Origin: Orobanche coerulescens
Taxonomy: Eukaryota > Streptophyta > Magnoliopsida > Lamiales > Orobanchaceae
Assembly: GCA_033398695.1 (NCBI GenBank)
Contig: CM065804.1
Location: forward strand, 14,555,001-14,619,000
Direction: 5' to 3'
Length of the DNA: 64,000 bases
Below the pieces are notes generated by a model. The model worked only from the letters and a program-made list of their open reading frames with translations, had not been told where the DNA came from and did not search any database. The translations under genes were made by a program, and so were the position numbers. Shown here in pieces: positions 21,020-32,000 of this stretch; position 1 is the stretch's first letter; each line of letters begins with the position of its first letter.

Positions 21020-23694
21020 ATGTCGGGAGGATCCAAAATCTTCGAGACCGGAAGTTCTTCCGCCGCCGCAGTGTCGCCAGGCCGGGAGGAGATTCCCATT
21101 GGGGTGGATATGGAGATGGCCGTTGAAGCTATTAGTGCGGGGATTGCACCCGCAGAACTTGAAGAACTTTTCAACGAGGCCGAAGTGGCGAGGACGGCGG
21201 AGCGAGGGGGCTCTCCGGTGGATGAGGACGAACTGGTGCGGATGGCCTGGGAACGAGAAAGTGTCTTTGGCCCCGCCTATATGACTTTTGCCCGGATGAT
21301 GGAGGTGATCGCCGGACCCTATCCGGAATTTGACTTCGAAGCCTACTCCGCCGCTCACCCTTACGAACATGTGAAGCAGACGGTTTTTCGGGCCGCCGGC
21401 CCATCTCCGTGGACTCTCGGGAAGATCCGGAGTTCGGCGACCAAGAAAGACCTGAGCTGCTGGAGGGCAAAATATCACGTCCCCTCCGATGTTTCCCTGC
21501 ATGTGCCCTCGGAGAATGAACGTGCCGATCAACCGCCCGAGGATATGGTTGCCGTCAGTGAGATGATTATGGACGCTGGCCTGCGATTCCCTCTGCCGTT
21601 TGCCATCTCCTACTTGTTGATCGCCTGGAATTTGGCGCTGCTTCAACTGACGCCGAACGCTTGGCTACAGGTCATCTGCACGTTGACACTGTTTGGCGGT
21701 CACCGGTTGTTCCGCCCCCTTACTGCGCTGGAGATGAATTATCAGTTTAAATTGGCCGCGCAGAAAGGGTCGATCGGCGGCAATCATATCCAAGGATGAA
21801 TGGGGAGAGTGGTCCGCGGTGTGCCGAACAAAACCCGAGGCGACCTGGCGAAATGGTGTTGGGTCGGCGGAGCGTGGAGATCGGCATCGAGTGATAGGCC
21901 GAATGAGGAGTTGGAGATTCCCACCACTTTTTGGGAGAGGAATCCGAGTAAGGATTTTAACTCTCCCTTTGATTGAGATTGTCTTGAACTGATCTAATTT
22001 CGTTTTCTTTCTGCAGGACCGATTGTTCCATCGATCAGCGATCTCCCCTTCGATTTCTTGATCGTTTGGGAGCGGATTCGCGCCTTGCCGGATTCTTTTA
22101 TTGAAGTTCGCTCGCTTTGTAACGAACTTCACCGGTTGGGGGCTCGATTGTTTCGCTTCCCTCGACACCTGCGAGTTCCAGGTATAAACTCTATTCTTTC
22201 TGCCTTGTTTGACGACCGTCTTCAGGTGGTCGCATCGTTTAAATAGTTGTATACCTTTTGTGCTTCTCATTTGACAGAGATTCATTTTCCTCTTTTTGCC
22301 TAGCCACCACCAGAGATCGCCATGTCGAACCCGGGAGTCGTCGGTCGCCTTCATTTGGGTAAGAAGACTGGTCACGTTCCTGCGACGACATCTCGCCCTG
22401 CTCCGGTGGTGAGGCCTGCTGCGGTGCCGGTCGCTGATCCGGTAGTTCAAGATGAGGAACAGCTTCAGCGCCGCAAGAGGCGGAGGCCGGAGGAGTCCCT
22501 GCCGATTTCTGAGGCGGATGTTTCCATTCTGGAGCCTCCGGTAGCCACGACCCCTATCTCTGCCATCCCGATGACGGAGGGATCAGGCCCTAGGCCCTCG
22601 GCGTCTCGCTCCCGGTCATCGGGTGGCCCCACAAAGAAAGTGGTGATCGCTGAGGCGGAAACCTCTCGGGGAAAGCCTTACTTTGGCCACGATCCCGAGC
22701 TGGTCACCAGGTAAGATAGGATCGAAATTTCCGAGTTAGGCATTTTGAGCGCGATGTAGACTAACTCCTTGGCCTCTTTGGTTTGTGCTGCAGGGTCCGT
22801 CTTGCCGACCCGGATGTCGCTCCTATGGTGCTGGACTTCTTGTCGAGTAAGGCTCCGCAAAAGTCCCTGGACGTCCCTACTTACGTCCAGCAGGCTATCA
22901 CTTCTCTGCCCAAGGCTTGGATGACCGATCTTGATGCGATCACTCGTCAGCGATCCGGAGATGCCATGCAGGCGACCGTTGCCCTGGCTCTCCAGACGGC
23001 GACGATGGCCGTCCAAGCCGCTATGGATTTTTAGGGGCGACCCTCCACTGCTCATCTCCATAGCGACCTCGAGGCCGCCCGGAATAAAAACATTGAATTT
23101 GCCAACCGGATCCAGTCCATGGAGAAGGAGTATGTGGAGACGGCAAAAAGGGCTAAGCAGGACGTTGACCGATTGAAGAAGGAGCTGAGCCGCTCCAAGG
23201 AGGATGCCGACCGGTTCCGTGATCAGGAGAATGAAACTCATCGGAAGCATGCGGCTTCGCTGGAAGAGGCGGCCGGGCTAAAGGCGACGGTGGATCGGCT
23301 CAGTGGTGAGCTGGAGGCGGCGAAGAAGGAGCTGGAGAAGGCCAAGGGAGAGAACGCCGCCAAGGTGGTCGAGCTAGCGGAGGCTGAGAAGACGACCGTG
23401 GAGTTGAAGGGGTAGCTTAAGGCGATCGAGACGGATCCCTATCTCAGTGTGGCACTCGTCGGCGAGTTCGCCTATTATTTGGCCTATGCCAATGCTGTTC
23501 GAGCTGCCAAAAAGGCGGGGATCGAGATCGGTCCCTTGATGGAGAGCTTCAAAGTCTATGCAGTCGAGCACCCTCTGCACCCGGAGTTCTCTTTGCCAAT
23601 CCTTGACCTTGTCGACTTTGGGATCGACTTGAGTTGGTATACTGGTAAACTCATTCATCCCGAGGGCGATGGGGGAGCCCAAACCGATCCGTAA
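21020..23694 (+). pseudogene. Antisense gene (aORF) of element B, four exons
   Basis: Opposite strand to gag-pol. Proposed exons are 21020-21947, 22017-22181, 22314-22710 and 22794-23694. Introns are 69, 132 and 83 bp, each GT...AG, and all phases agree, giving 797 codons including the stop. Exon 1 encodes an acidic start (MSGGSKIFETG) and a region with PYPEFDFEAYSAAHP and MNYQFKLAAQKG. It resembles the 'putative gypsy-type transposon' domain found in plant Tat elements. Exon 3 is low-complexity with a KRRRPEES basic patch. Exon 4 ends in a long E/K/A-rich coiled coil (about 23119-23412) and a conserved-looking tail (YYLAYANAVRAAKKAG). Three in-frame stops (TGA 21797, TAG 23032, TAG 23413) break it. 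Its function is unknown; a DNA- or RNA-binding accessory role is only a guess. Confidence 0.8.
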
Positions 23695-23818
23695 CCTGAG
23701 GGCGATGACCAGCTGGCGGGGCCTTGAGAGATATTTTTGTTTTCCTTTGGAACTTGTACTTTTCTGCTTTCCTTTTGTAATGCCTTCGGGCCCCATAATG
23801 TACGAAACTTGTGTTATG

Positions 23819-23824
23819 AATAAA
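23819..23824 (+). terminator. Poly(A) signal of the antisense gene
   Basis: AATAAA 125 bp past the stop codon at 23694, followed by a T-rich run (ttccttttttttcac). Position and composition fit a plant 3' end and complete a transcription unit with the TATA box at 20862. Confidence 0.5.
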
Positions 23825-24810
23825 ATGTTCCTTTTTTTTCACACTGTCTTTTTACGTATGATCGCCTTCGAGTGTTTGTATGCGAATTTTTACAAGTATG
23901 TGTATGATTGCATTCGACGTCTTGTTCATCTCACCGATTATCTGAGTGTTGAATGCAATGATATGTTTTGAATCAGAATTCTTACTTATAACTTTTGTTG
24001 AACGACTCCGATCGTCCTGCATGTGTTTGAGCGAAGCCGATCGTGCGTAGTTCCTTTCTGTCCGATCGTATTTGGGATTAGCTCGACCCATCTCTGCCCC
24101 CTTGTTTTTGTTTATTTATTGTAAGTAAGGGAACAAAAACTAGTTTGTCTGGCGAGATATCTTCAGTTTTGCCGATTCTGAAGAACCGTGCACGGTCGGG
24201 GAGTTCGATGGACCGACCTCCCCAATCATGTCTTTATGTGCGAGGGACACTGTAGACCCCGCGACTCACTTTTTTGTGAGGGTCCTCCGTTAGGCTGCGC
24301 CTGCCTTGTATTAAAACGAAAGGCAGGCGATCTTGGTCTGGAGGAGTCCTTGCACGGGGCGTCGTCGGTTTATTCGACTCCACGTCCGCGGCTTGTTAGC
24401 TTTGCTTCCACCTCGGCCCGCCATGAAGATGGCGACCCTCGACAGTTTACGTTGAGACGGGGGTAGTGGCACGTCGCATTGCCCGGGTTCACCATGTTAG
24501 ATGATGTACCTTGAGGACGTGCGAACGTGTCCACTAATTATTTTGGAGGGTCCTTCAGCTACGCTGGCCTCGTATTTAAACGAAGGGCAGGCAATCTCAG
24601 CCCAAAGGAACCTTGCATGGGCGAAGCTGTCGGTTCCATCGACCTCCAGGTCCATGGCTGCATTGCTTCTATCTTGGATCGTCATGATTGGATGACGACC
24701 TCGTCGGTATGTGAAACGCTCGGTGGGGCGATCGCCAAAATAAATGGGATAGCAAAAAATCTCGTTAAATTCCTTGTACATAGGATAATAGAAACTGATT
24801 ACAACGTTTT
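23825..24810. other. Non-coding spacer of element B
   Basis: Between the antisense gene and the end of pol. It contains two imperfectly repeated blocks with gagttcgatggaccga or ggagggtcctt followed by gtattaaaacgaaaggc or gtatttaaacgaagggc, at about 24190-24390 and 24540-24680. The same blocks survive in C at 6520-7000. No reading frame looks coding on either strand. Confidence 0.6.
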
Positions 24811-27800
24811 TTACTGGAAGTATTTCTTCATATGTACGGCGTTCCAAGGATATTGATCCGGAGTACCGTCAGTATGTTCAAGTTCGTAAGCTCCCTTAGT
24901 TAGCCATTTGGATACCCTGAAGGGGCCTTCCCAGTTCGGACCAAAGACACCTGTATGGGTTTGGATCTTCTTGAGGACGATATCGCCCACTTGAAACCTT
25001 TTTTCCTTGACCTTTGAATTGAAGAACTTCTATGATCTCTTTTTGTGGATTGTGTTCTTCATTTCTGAGGTCAGTCGTCATTCTTCGAGCATGTCGAGGT
25101 CGATCCGTCGGGCCACATCATTGTCGGTCGTCATCTCTTGTTCGGTTCGATGGCTGAGGACGGCGATCATCGAGGGAATCACCGCTTCTGTTCCGAAGGC
25201 GTGGGCGAATGGGGTTTCGCCGGTTGAATTACGGGTCGTCATTCGGTAGGACCACAAAACGTCTGGGAACTCGCTCGCCCATCGTCCTTGTCTGGATTCG
25301 AGTCGTGCTTTAATCGTGTGTCTGAGGATCTTGTTCACTGCCTCAACCTGCCCGTTCATCTGAGGGTGATAGGGCACTGAGAATAGCCTTTTGATTCCCC
25401 ACTTTTCACAGAATTGCATGACTTCTAAGCCATCGAATTGTTTTCCATTGTCGGAGATGATGGACTGGGGCAAACCGAATCGGCATATGATGTTTTTCCA
25501 GATAAACTTGATCACCTGTTCCTGGCCGATCTTGTTGAGTGGCTCGGCCTCAGCCCACTTGGTGAAATAGTCGACCCCTACGATAGCAAACTTACAGCCC
25601 CCTGGGGCCGTCGGCAAGGGACCAATAAGGTCGATGCCCCATTGCGCGAATGGCCAAGGGCTGTACATGGAGGTGAGCTGTTCGGGGGAGAGTTTGATGT
25701 TTGGGCCCATGATCTGACACTTGTGACACGACCTAGCATAGGCGATCGTGTCCTTCTGAAGTGACGGCCAGAAAAAACCTTGTCTGGTTGTTTTATGGAT
25801 GAGAGCTCGCCCGCCAGCGTGGTTTCCGCAGATCCCGTCATGGATTTCGGCTAAAATGAGCCGAACTTCCTACGGTGTAATACACTTGAGGAGGGGAAGG
25901 CTGAAAGCTCGCTTGTAAAGCCGGTCGTCCAATAGGGTATATCTGGTCGCCCGGAGCTGGAGCTGACGAGCTTTGACACGGTCGTCATGGATCGTTCCGT
26001 CCTTTAAGTATTTGATGAACGGAGTCATCCAGTTGTCCTCGGCGACAGCAATCGTGGTAACCAGGCTCCTATCGATCGCCGGCCTTGCCGACTTTGTGAT
26101 TTGGATATTGGAGAAGTCGGCTGCTCCATCTGAGGATGCTAGTTTGGACAGGGCATCGGCCTGGGAATTGTGCTCTCTTGGGACTTGTTCGATTAGCACT
26201 TCTTCAAATTTTGTGCACATTTCGGCGACCAGCTCTTGGTATTTGATCATCTGTTCGCCGCGTGCCTCATATTCTCCCTTGACTTGGTTCACGACCAGGA
26301 GGGAGTCCATGAAGATATGGAGACGACGAACATCTAGGGCGAGGGCTAAATCGAGCCCGCCTACCAAGGCTTCGTATTCGGCTTCATTGTTGGTCGCACG
26401 AAAACCGAAACGCACAGCATTTCTGAAACTTTGTTCGTCGGGGCTGATGAGGACAATCCCTGCCCCTGCTCGCGAAATGGTCACCGAGCCATCCACATAT
26501 AACTTCCAGGCAGGTCGGCCGATCTGGGTCGGACTCTGAGGGAAAGTTAATTCCACCACGAAGTCCGCCAGAGCTTGGCCTTTGATCGCCGTGCGAGGAG
26601 CGTATGTGATACCATATTGGGTGATCTCCAGTGACCACTTGAGGAGTCTCCCGTTGGTGTCTGGTCGGTGTAGGACTTGCCTTAGAGGTAGAGTGGTTAG
26701 GACTTCCACTTGGTGATCGAAGAAGTAAGTCCTCAGCTTACGGACACTCATGATAAGGGCATAGGTGATCTTATCCAATGGTGTATAGCGCGTCTCAGCG
26801 TCGTGGAGCGCTTGACTAACATAGTAGATCGGCAAGTGGGCTTATCCCTCTGCTCGCACCAAAACGGCACTCAGCGCGACCTCCGAGGCCACTAGGTAAA
26901 GGAATAATTTCTCACCGGGGATCGGCTTTGCCAGGATCTGGGGGTTAGATAGATATTCCTTTATCTTGGAGAACGCTATCTGACTTTCCTTCGTCCATGC
27001 GAACTTCTTGTTCTTGATGGTTGCGAAGAAAGGCTTGCTTTTATCGCCGAGCCGAGATATGAAACGGTTGAGGGCGGCTAGACAACCTGTGAGGCATTGC
27101 ACCTGTTTGATGTTTCGCGGCTCCTGCATGTCAAGGATCGCCTGTATCTTGGTGGGGTTCGCCTCGATCCCCCTTTAGCTGACAATGTGCCCCAGGAATT
27201 TCCCTGAGCCCACCCCGAAGTTGCATTTCTTGGGGTTTAGCTTCATGTTAAATTTTTCGAGGATGGCGAACGTCTAGGCGAGATCACTGAGGTGATCTTC
27301 CTTCTTGAGGCTTTTGACCACGATGTCTTCTATGTAGACCTCCATGGTCTTGCCGATCTGATTGGCGAACATTCTGTTGACTAGTCGCTGGTAGGTCGCC
27401 CCTGCGTTCTTCAAGCCGAACGGCATTCGGACCCAAAAGTATATGTCTTTTTCCGTGTGGAAAGATGTGTGTTTTATGTCTTTCTCCGCCATTGGGATTT
27501 GATGATATCCGGCGAAGGCATCCATAAACGACATCATTTCGCAACCTGCTGTGCTATCGACCAAGTGATCAATATGAGGCATCGGAAAGTGATCTTTTGG
27601 ACATGCCGCGTTGAGGTCGGTGAAGTCGATGCATAACCTCCAGGAACTAGTTGGATTCTTGACGAGCACCACGTTGGCGACCCATTGAGGTTCATCTGTA
27701 GCTACCCCGATTAATTTGTTGTTGAGTAACTTTTGGACTTCTACGTCGAGCGCCGCGTATTTTTCGGGACTGAATTTTCTACGTTTTTGGTGAACAGGCT

Positions 27801-27870
27801 TCATTGTCGGGTCGATCTTTAGATAGTGGCACGCGTGCTCAGGACTTATGCCAACCATATCTTGATGCGA
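24811..27870 (-). pseudogene. Pol pseudogene of element B (RT, two RNase H domains, integrase)
   Basis: Mostly one frame from 27858. RT: WRLCIDFTDLNAACPKDHFP (27630), MDAFAGYHQIPM (27515), FGLKNAGATYQRLVN and the catalytic box as YIEDIVVKS (about 27335), where the family has YVDD. RNase H: 26835 on (PIYYVSQAL, ADFVVELT). Second, archaeal-type RNase H: about 26520-26130 (LYVDGSVTISRAGAGIVL, ATNNEAEYEALVGGL, DSLLVVNQVKGEYE, PREHNSQADALSKLAS). Integrase: HHCC zinc part about 25830-25720, core VDYFTKW, SDNGKQFDG and GQVEAVNK giving D, D and E. It ends in WNAVHMKKYFQ with TAA at 24811. In-frame stops include 27274-27276, one near 27175, 26842-26844 and 25870-25872; a frame change lies near 25070. 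The order matches Tat-lineage Ty3/gypsy. Confidence 0.92.
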
Positions 27871-29371
27871 CTAGGCGAAGACTCCGATGTTCTTACGTAG
27901 CAAATTGATCAGATCCCCTTTTAGTTCGCGGTCGATGCTTGCGCCGATCTGTACTTCCCGTTCTGGATGAGCCGGATTCATCGTAATGCTTTCTAACTCT
28001 TCTACGGGGACGGTCGCCTCTCGTTTGGAACGATCTCCGGACTCGATCCTGGGATCGATGTCGAGACTTGGTTCGAAACCGATCCTTGGCTCGATGTCGT
28101 CCGTCAATAGATGAGAGATGGCGTCCCTTGAGTCGGGTTGGTACGATGCGCTTGGCTCGTCGATCTCCATGGGTTGAACATCGATCGTTTCAACGTTATA
28201 CATATTATGGGAAGTATTGAAAGCACTAACGACATAGGAGTAATTCAAACATTTTTTTGCCATTAGCTGATCTCCTTTTACAGTACCGACCGTCCCATCG
28301 CTAGTGGGGAATTTGATACAGTAAAAGAAAGACGAAGCGACCGCCTCAAAGGTTTCTAGAAAGGGGTGACCTAGGAACCCATTATAGATGCTGGGCCTAT
28401 CTATGATTACAAAGTTTAGGTTCCTAGTAATCCTAACCTTAGGATCATAAAAGCATATTAGCTCGACAGAGAGCTTGATCCCTCCGTAGGCTCGGACCGT
28501 GCTGTCGCCAAACCCTTGAAGTACGGTGTCGAACGGCTTGATGAATTTGGTTAAGTTGCCGAGTTGGTCTAGGGCGGATTTGAATATGATGTTGCAGAAA
28601 CTCCCATTGTCGACCAGCACGCGATCAACCGTCTTCCCAAGGATACAAGCGGAGATCACCAGTGCATCCTCTTTGGGGCATTGCACTCCCTCCCTATCCT
28701 TGTTGGAGAAGGTGATGAGCGCGTCTTTAGAGATGGCCGGATCCGGAGGTACCACGACATGGACTCTGGCGAACGCTCTCAGCTCGCATTTTCGCTTCCT
28801 GTTTGACAGGGTGGAAACCGGGGAAAGGCCCCCGAGGTTTTCACCTCCTGCTTGAAGCATGTTGATCCTACCGCCAGGGTTGATCGGAGGGATCGACTCA
28901 TCAGAGTACTCCGGATCATGCTCGATTCTGGCGACCGGATTTGGAGGGGTTCTCTCATTTGGTCGGCGTTCGCGCCCTCCGGCTCTCTCCGTCCTAGGCT
29001 CTGGCTTGGTGACTAAGTTGTCCAATTTGCCGTCCTCAAACAGTCGCCAGAGTTGTCTGAGGAGGTCACGACATTGGCTGGTGTTGTGGCCGGACTTTTG
29101 TGGTATGCACAGAATTTGCTGCGGTCTAGATGACCATGGTCCCTTATAGACTTTGGCTTGGAAAGCCATTCACGCCCCTTGATCGCGTTGAAGATGTGGG
29201 CCGGAGATAAGTTTAGGTTGTGGAGAAGGTGGACCTCCACATCCTCGAAGGCTTTGAACTCACCAGGCGGCTTGGCGACCGCCTTTCTGGGCTTAGCGAC
29301 TGCTTTCCTCTGGACCAGGGATGGTGCCTTTCCTTCTCCGGACGGTCCCTCGCCTAAACGGAGGGAGAGCA
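27871..29371 (-). pseudogene. Gag C-terminus and protease of element B (downstream half)
   Basis: This continues gag from 44783 after the E insertion. FKAFEDVEVHLLHNLN and LDRSKFCAYHKS lead to a GHNTSQCRDL zinc-knuckle-like end, with a one-base frameshift near 29095. Then a 432-codon stretch (29169-27871) carries a basic, proline-rich linker. The aspartic protease motif VLVDNGSFCNIIF (about 28610) follows; the family usually has VDGGSS or VDNGSS. FLGHPFLETFEAVAS comes next. The stretch ends at TAG 27873-27871 inside the block VFA*SHQDM, where relatives have FAWSH, so Trp TGG became TAG. Protease would free the particle proteins and enzymes. Confidence 0.88.
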
Positions 29372-29908
29372 TGTAATACCCGTAATTTCGATTTCCGGTA
29401 ATTTCTTTTTTTTCAGTGGAAGTCCATTTTGATGACTCGCTCATGACCGTTTCGTCATTCTGAGAATGATTAATTCTACACTTTTTGACATCCGAGTTCG
29501 TTTCGGTGTCGTTTTGTTGAGTTCCGTGCTTTTTAGCGACTTTTCCGCATTTGAGTTCGATTCTTGCGAATCTCGTTCTAAACTGTTGTTTCGAGTTTCT
29601 CGTAAGTTCATTTAATGTTATTATTCATGTTGCGAGCTTTGGTTTGGTGTTTTGATCGCGTATCGTGATTTTCGGACGTTTTGGGCCATTTTCGTAATTT
29701 CCCAAAGTTTTGGGTAATTACTTCCGTTGTCGAATTCCGAGCCTTCGGGTGGTCGGAATTGTGTGTTCTCTTGGTGCTCGGATTTGTCTTTGCGAGTAGG
29801 TCGTAACCGTACCTTCTATTTATATTTAGGTTCGGGTTTCGGGGTCGTCCGGGCCGTCGGAGTGGCCACGACCGAGTCGCGGCCGGAGCAGGTCCTGGCC
29901 TGGCCGAG

Positions 29909-30037
29909 TTACGGCCGTAAGTGCCGAGTTACGGCCGTAAGGCCCTGTCGGTTACGGCCGTAAGCGATTGGCAAGCGTTGGGCGGATTTTGACGAATGCC
30001 GGTTACGGCCGTAAGGTCTCCCAGTTACGGCCGTAAG
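29909..30037 (+). promoter_or_regulatory. Palindrome array upstream of TATA, LTR1 copy 1
   Basis: Five copies of TTACGGCCGTAAG, a perfect 12-bp palindrome plus G, spaced unevenly, with the last ending about 23 bp before TATATATA. The equivalent arrays in the other LTR1 copies have ten (36424-36701) and nine (43086-43346) members, counting degenerate ones. Confidence 0.75.
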
Positions 30038-30689
30038 TGGTCGGCAGGATGCTGGGCAGTATATATATGATCGAGCAGACGGGTTTACACCCATTTCTTT
30101 CATTCCTCTCCTTTTGCTTTCCGCGGCTGGGGCTTGGAAAACATGTATAGATGTTGTTCAACTATCAATCCACGGAGTTCTTGAGTTTATAACGTCGACC
30201 GATCATCCCATAACATCCTCCGATCTACCGAATCAAGGTTAGATTTCCTAAAAATCTAGTTTTTGGAAAATTGGGGATTTTGTTTGACTTCATCCATTTA
30301 ATCCGTAGTAATTTAGATTAGTGATGGATTGATGATTATTTAGGTGTATTCTATCATTTCCATCGTTATTCCACGGTTGGATTGTATTGATTCGTCGTTT
30401 TGGTTGAGTTCTTAGTCGACGCCTTGAAGGTGTCCGACAAAAGGTCTAAGAGAGGGGTTTGTGCGTTGTACGATTATTATTCATCGTACGATTGTTGATT
30501 TATCATTAATATGACTTAGGGACGAAATCCTTGTGAAGAACTCAAGTCGGAACCCTTCCGTTCATTGTCTTTTTCATGGTTCAAGCTTCCCGATCGAACC
30601 GTGTTCTTCGGGATATTCGGTAACGTTTATTAAGGCAAGTATACATTTATGATTGTACGTTCTCGACTTTGAAAGTAAGAAATATTGAT

Positions 30690-30930
30690 GGTATGATATG
30701 AACAAACCGTTTTTACGGCATTCATAGATATATTGATGGCATATTATGAACGAACCGTTTTTACGGCATTCATATATGTATTAATGGCATGTAATGAACG
30801 AACCGTTTCTACGGCATTCCTACATGTATCGGCGTATGATATGAACGAACCGTTTCTACGGCATTCACATACGTATCGGCGTATGATATGAACGAACCGT
30901 TTCTACGGCATTCACATACGTCTTAATGTG
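30690..30930 (+). repeat. Five-unit tandem repeat in LTR1 copy 1
   Basis: Units of about 45-50 bp share (g)aacgaaccgttt(t/c)tacggcattc. Each unit contains the inverted repeat CCGT-tttt-ACGG. The same array occurs at about 37350-37590 and 44003-44230. Confidence 0.8.
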
Positions 30931-31469
30931 GCACTATGAGATTTTAGTTATTCCGGAATACTAGTCTTGAATTGATGAATTGACGATTACATTTACTTTA
31001 TTGTCGAGGAGTATTGTGTTTCATACTTGATATACTTGCACTAGCTATTCGACGGCTAACCCCTTTATGGGGGAAATACTTTTTATGTATTTCGAGTTCC
31101 GTAAGAGCGGACAGGCGGGTATCGGGTCGGCATGAAGATGATGGGCAAGTGTGATACTGTGTCTTGTCTCCGGTTATCTTTTTGGATTCCTCCATTCAGT
31201 GTTGTTGTACTGGAATAGATTTTAAATACTCGAGTATTGTATTTCAGTTTCCTTGTTGTTCCGGCCTGTGTTGCCGAGGTATTGATTTGTGCAGTGATGT
31301 ATATGATTTCATTGGTTATGGTTTTGAATACCATTTGTATCGTCTTTCTTTCCATTGTATGTAGACCTTCTCGGTCAAGTTATATAGTTCCGCGTATGTT
31401 TAGCCTTGTGGGTCCCACGGCGGGGCTCACGGCACTGTAATATACCCTGAATAACTTGGGGGTGTTACA

Positions 31470-32000
31470 GAATATGGTATCATAGCTTAGGTTTATGGAT
31501 ACCTAGGCTGTCGGTCTTTTTGGGTCGATTGAGTCGTCATTTACCCACAGTATCACTACTCTGCCATCATCATAGTGTGACCGGTACTTGTAAGTCCTCT
31601 CACTCTTCTTGTATTTTCTTGACCGTTTCGTTTTTAGCTTGGTATTCTTTGGAATTGGTCACTTCGAGAAGGTGCGATTTGGATTATACTTCCGCTTGTG
31701 TGTGCCCTTTAGAATGTTGGATGTAAGGAGAAGAAGTCGTGACTGTGGTTACGGACGTGAACCCTTCCTTGAGATTTTGTCAAATTGCTAATTTCGATAT
31801 TAGCGTGTATCGGTATTGTGTGGAGACTTTGTTTGGGAGTCGCATGCTAGTACCATGGGAGATCATCGACTTCACAGACTTGTAAGTATGTTGTTCGGAT
31901 TATTCATTAATTCTTGGTGAATTTGAATTTCCGTTGAAATGTTGTTTGTGCGAGTGATTGCAAGTTTCGAGGACGAAACTTATTTTTAAGGGGGGTAGAG
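31470..32000 (+). other. Internal segment a, copy 1 (non-coding)
   Basis: 531 bp between LTR1 and LTR2. It starts with a primer site TGGTATCATAGC (31475), one base off the initiator Met type. It has a gag-start-like relic (atgttggatgtaaggag near 31714) but no open gene. It ends with the inverted repeat AAGTTTCG/CGAAACTT (31962-31981) and the purine tract aaggggggtagag. This is the skeleton of an LTR element with gag-pol removed. Confidence 0.75.

Larger units (their letters stand above)
29372..31469 (+). repeat. LTR1, copy 1 of element E
   Basis: 2098 bp with termini TGTAATACCCG/GGTGTTACA. It has five TTACGGCCGTAAG palindromes at 29909-30037, then TATATATA at 30060-30068. Five tandem units of about 45-50 bp at 30690-30930 each contain ccgttt(t/c)tacgg. 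It is shorter than the other LTR1 copies, mainly because it has fewer palindromes. No coding frame. Confidence 0.9.

Noticed and set aside
20864..21646. 260-residue minus-strand frame opposite exon 1
   Set aside because: Composition follows the opposite coding strand; no family resemblance and no continuation.
21665..22450. 261-residue minus-strand frame opposite the antisense gene of B
   Set aside because: Low-complexity shadow of GC-rich exons 1-3; the plus-strand frame has matching splice phases and motifs.
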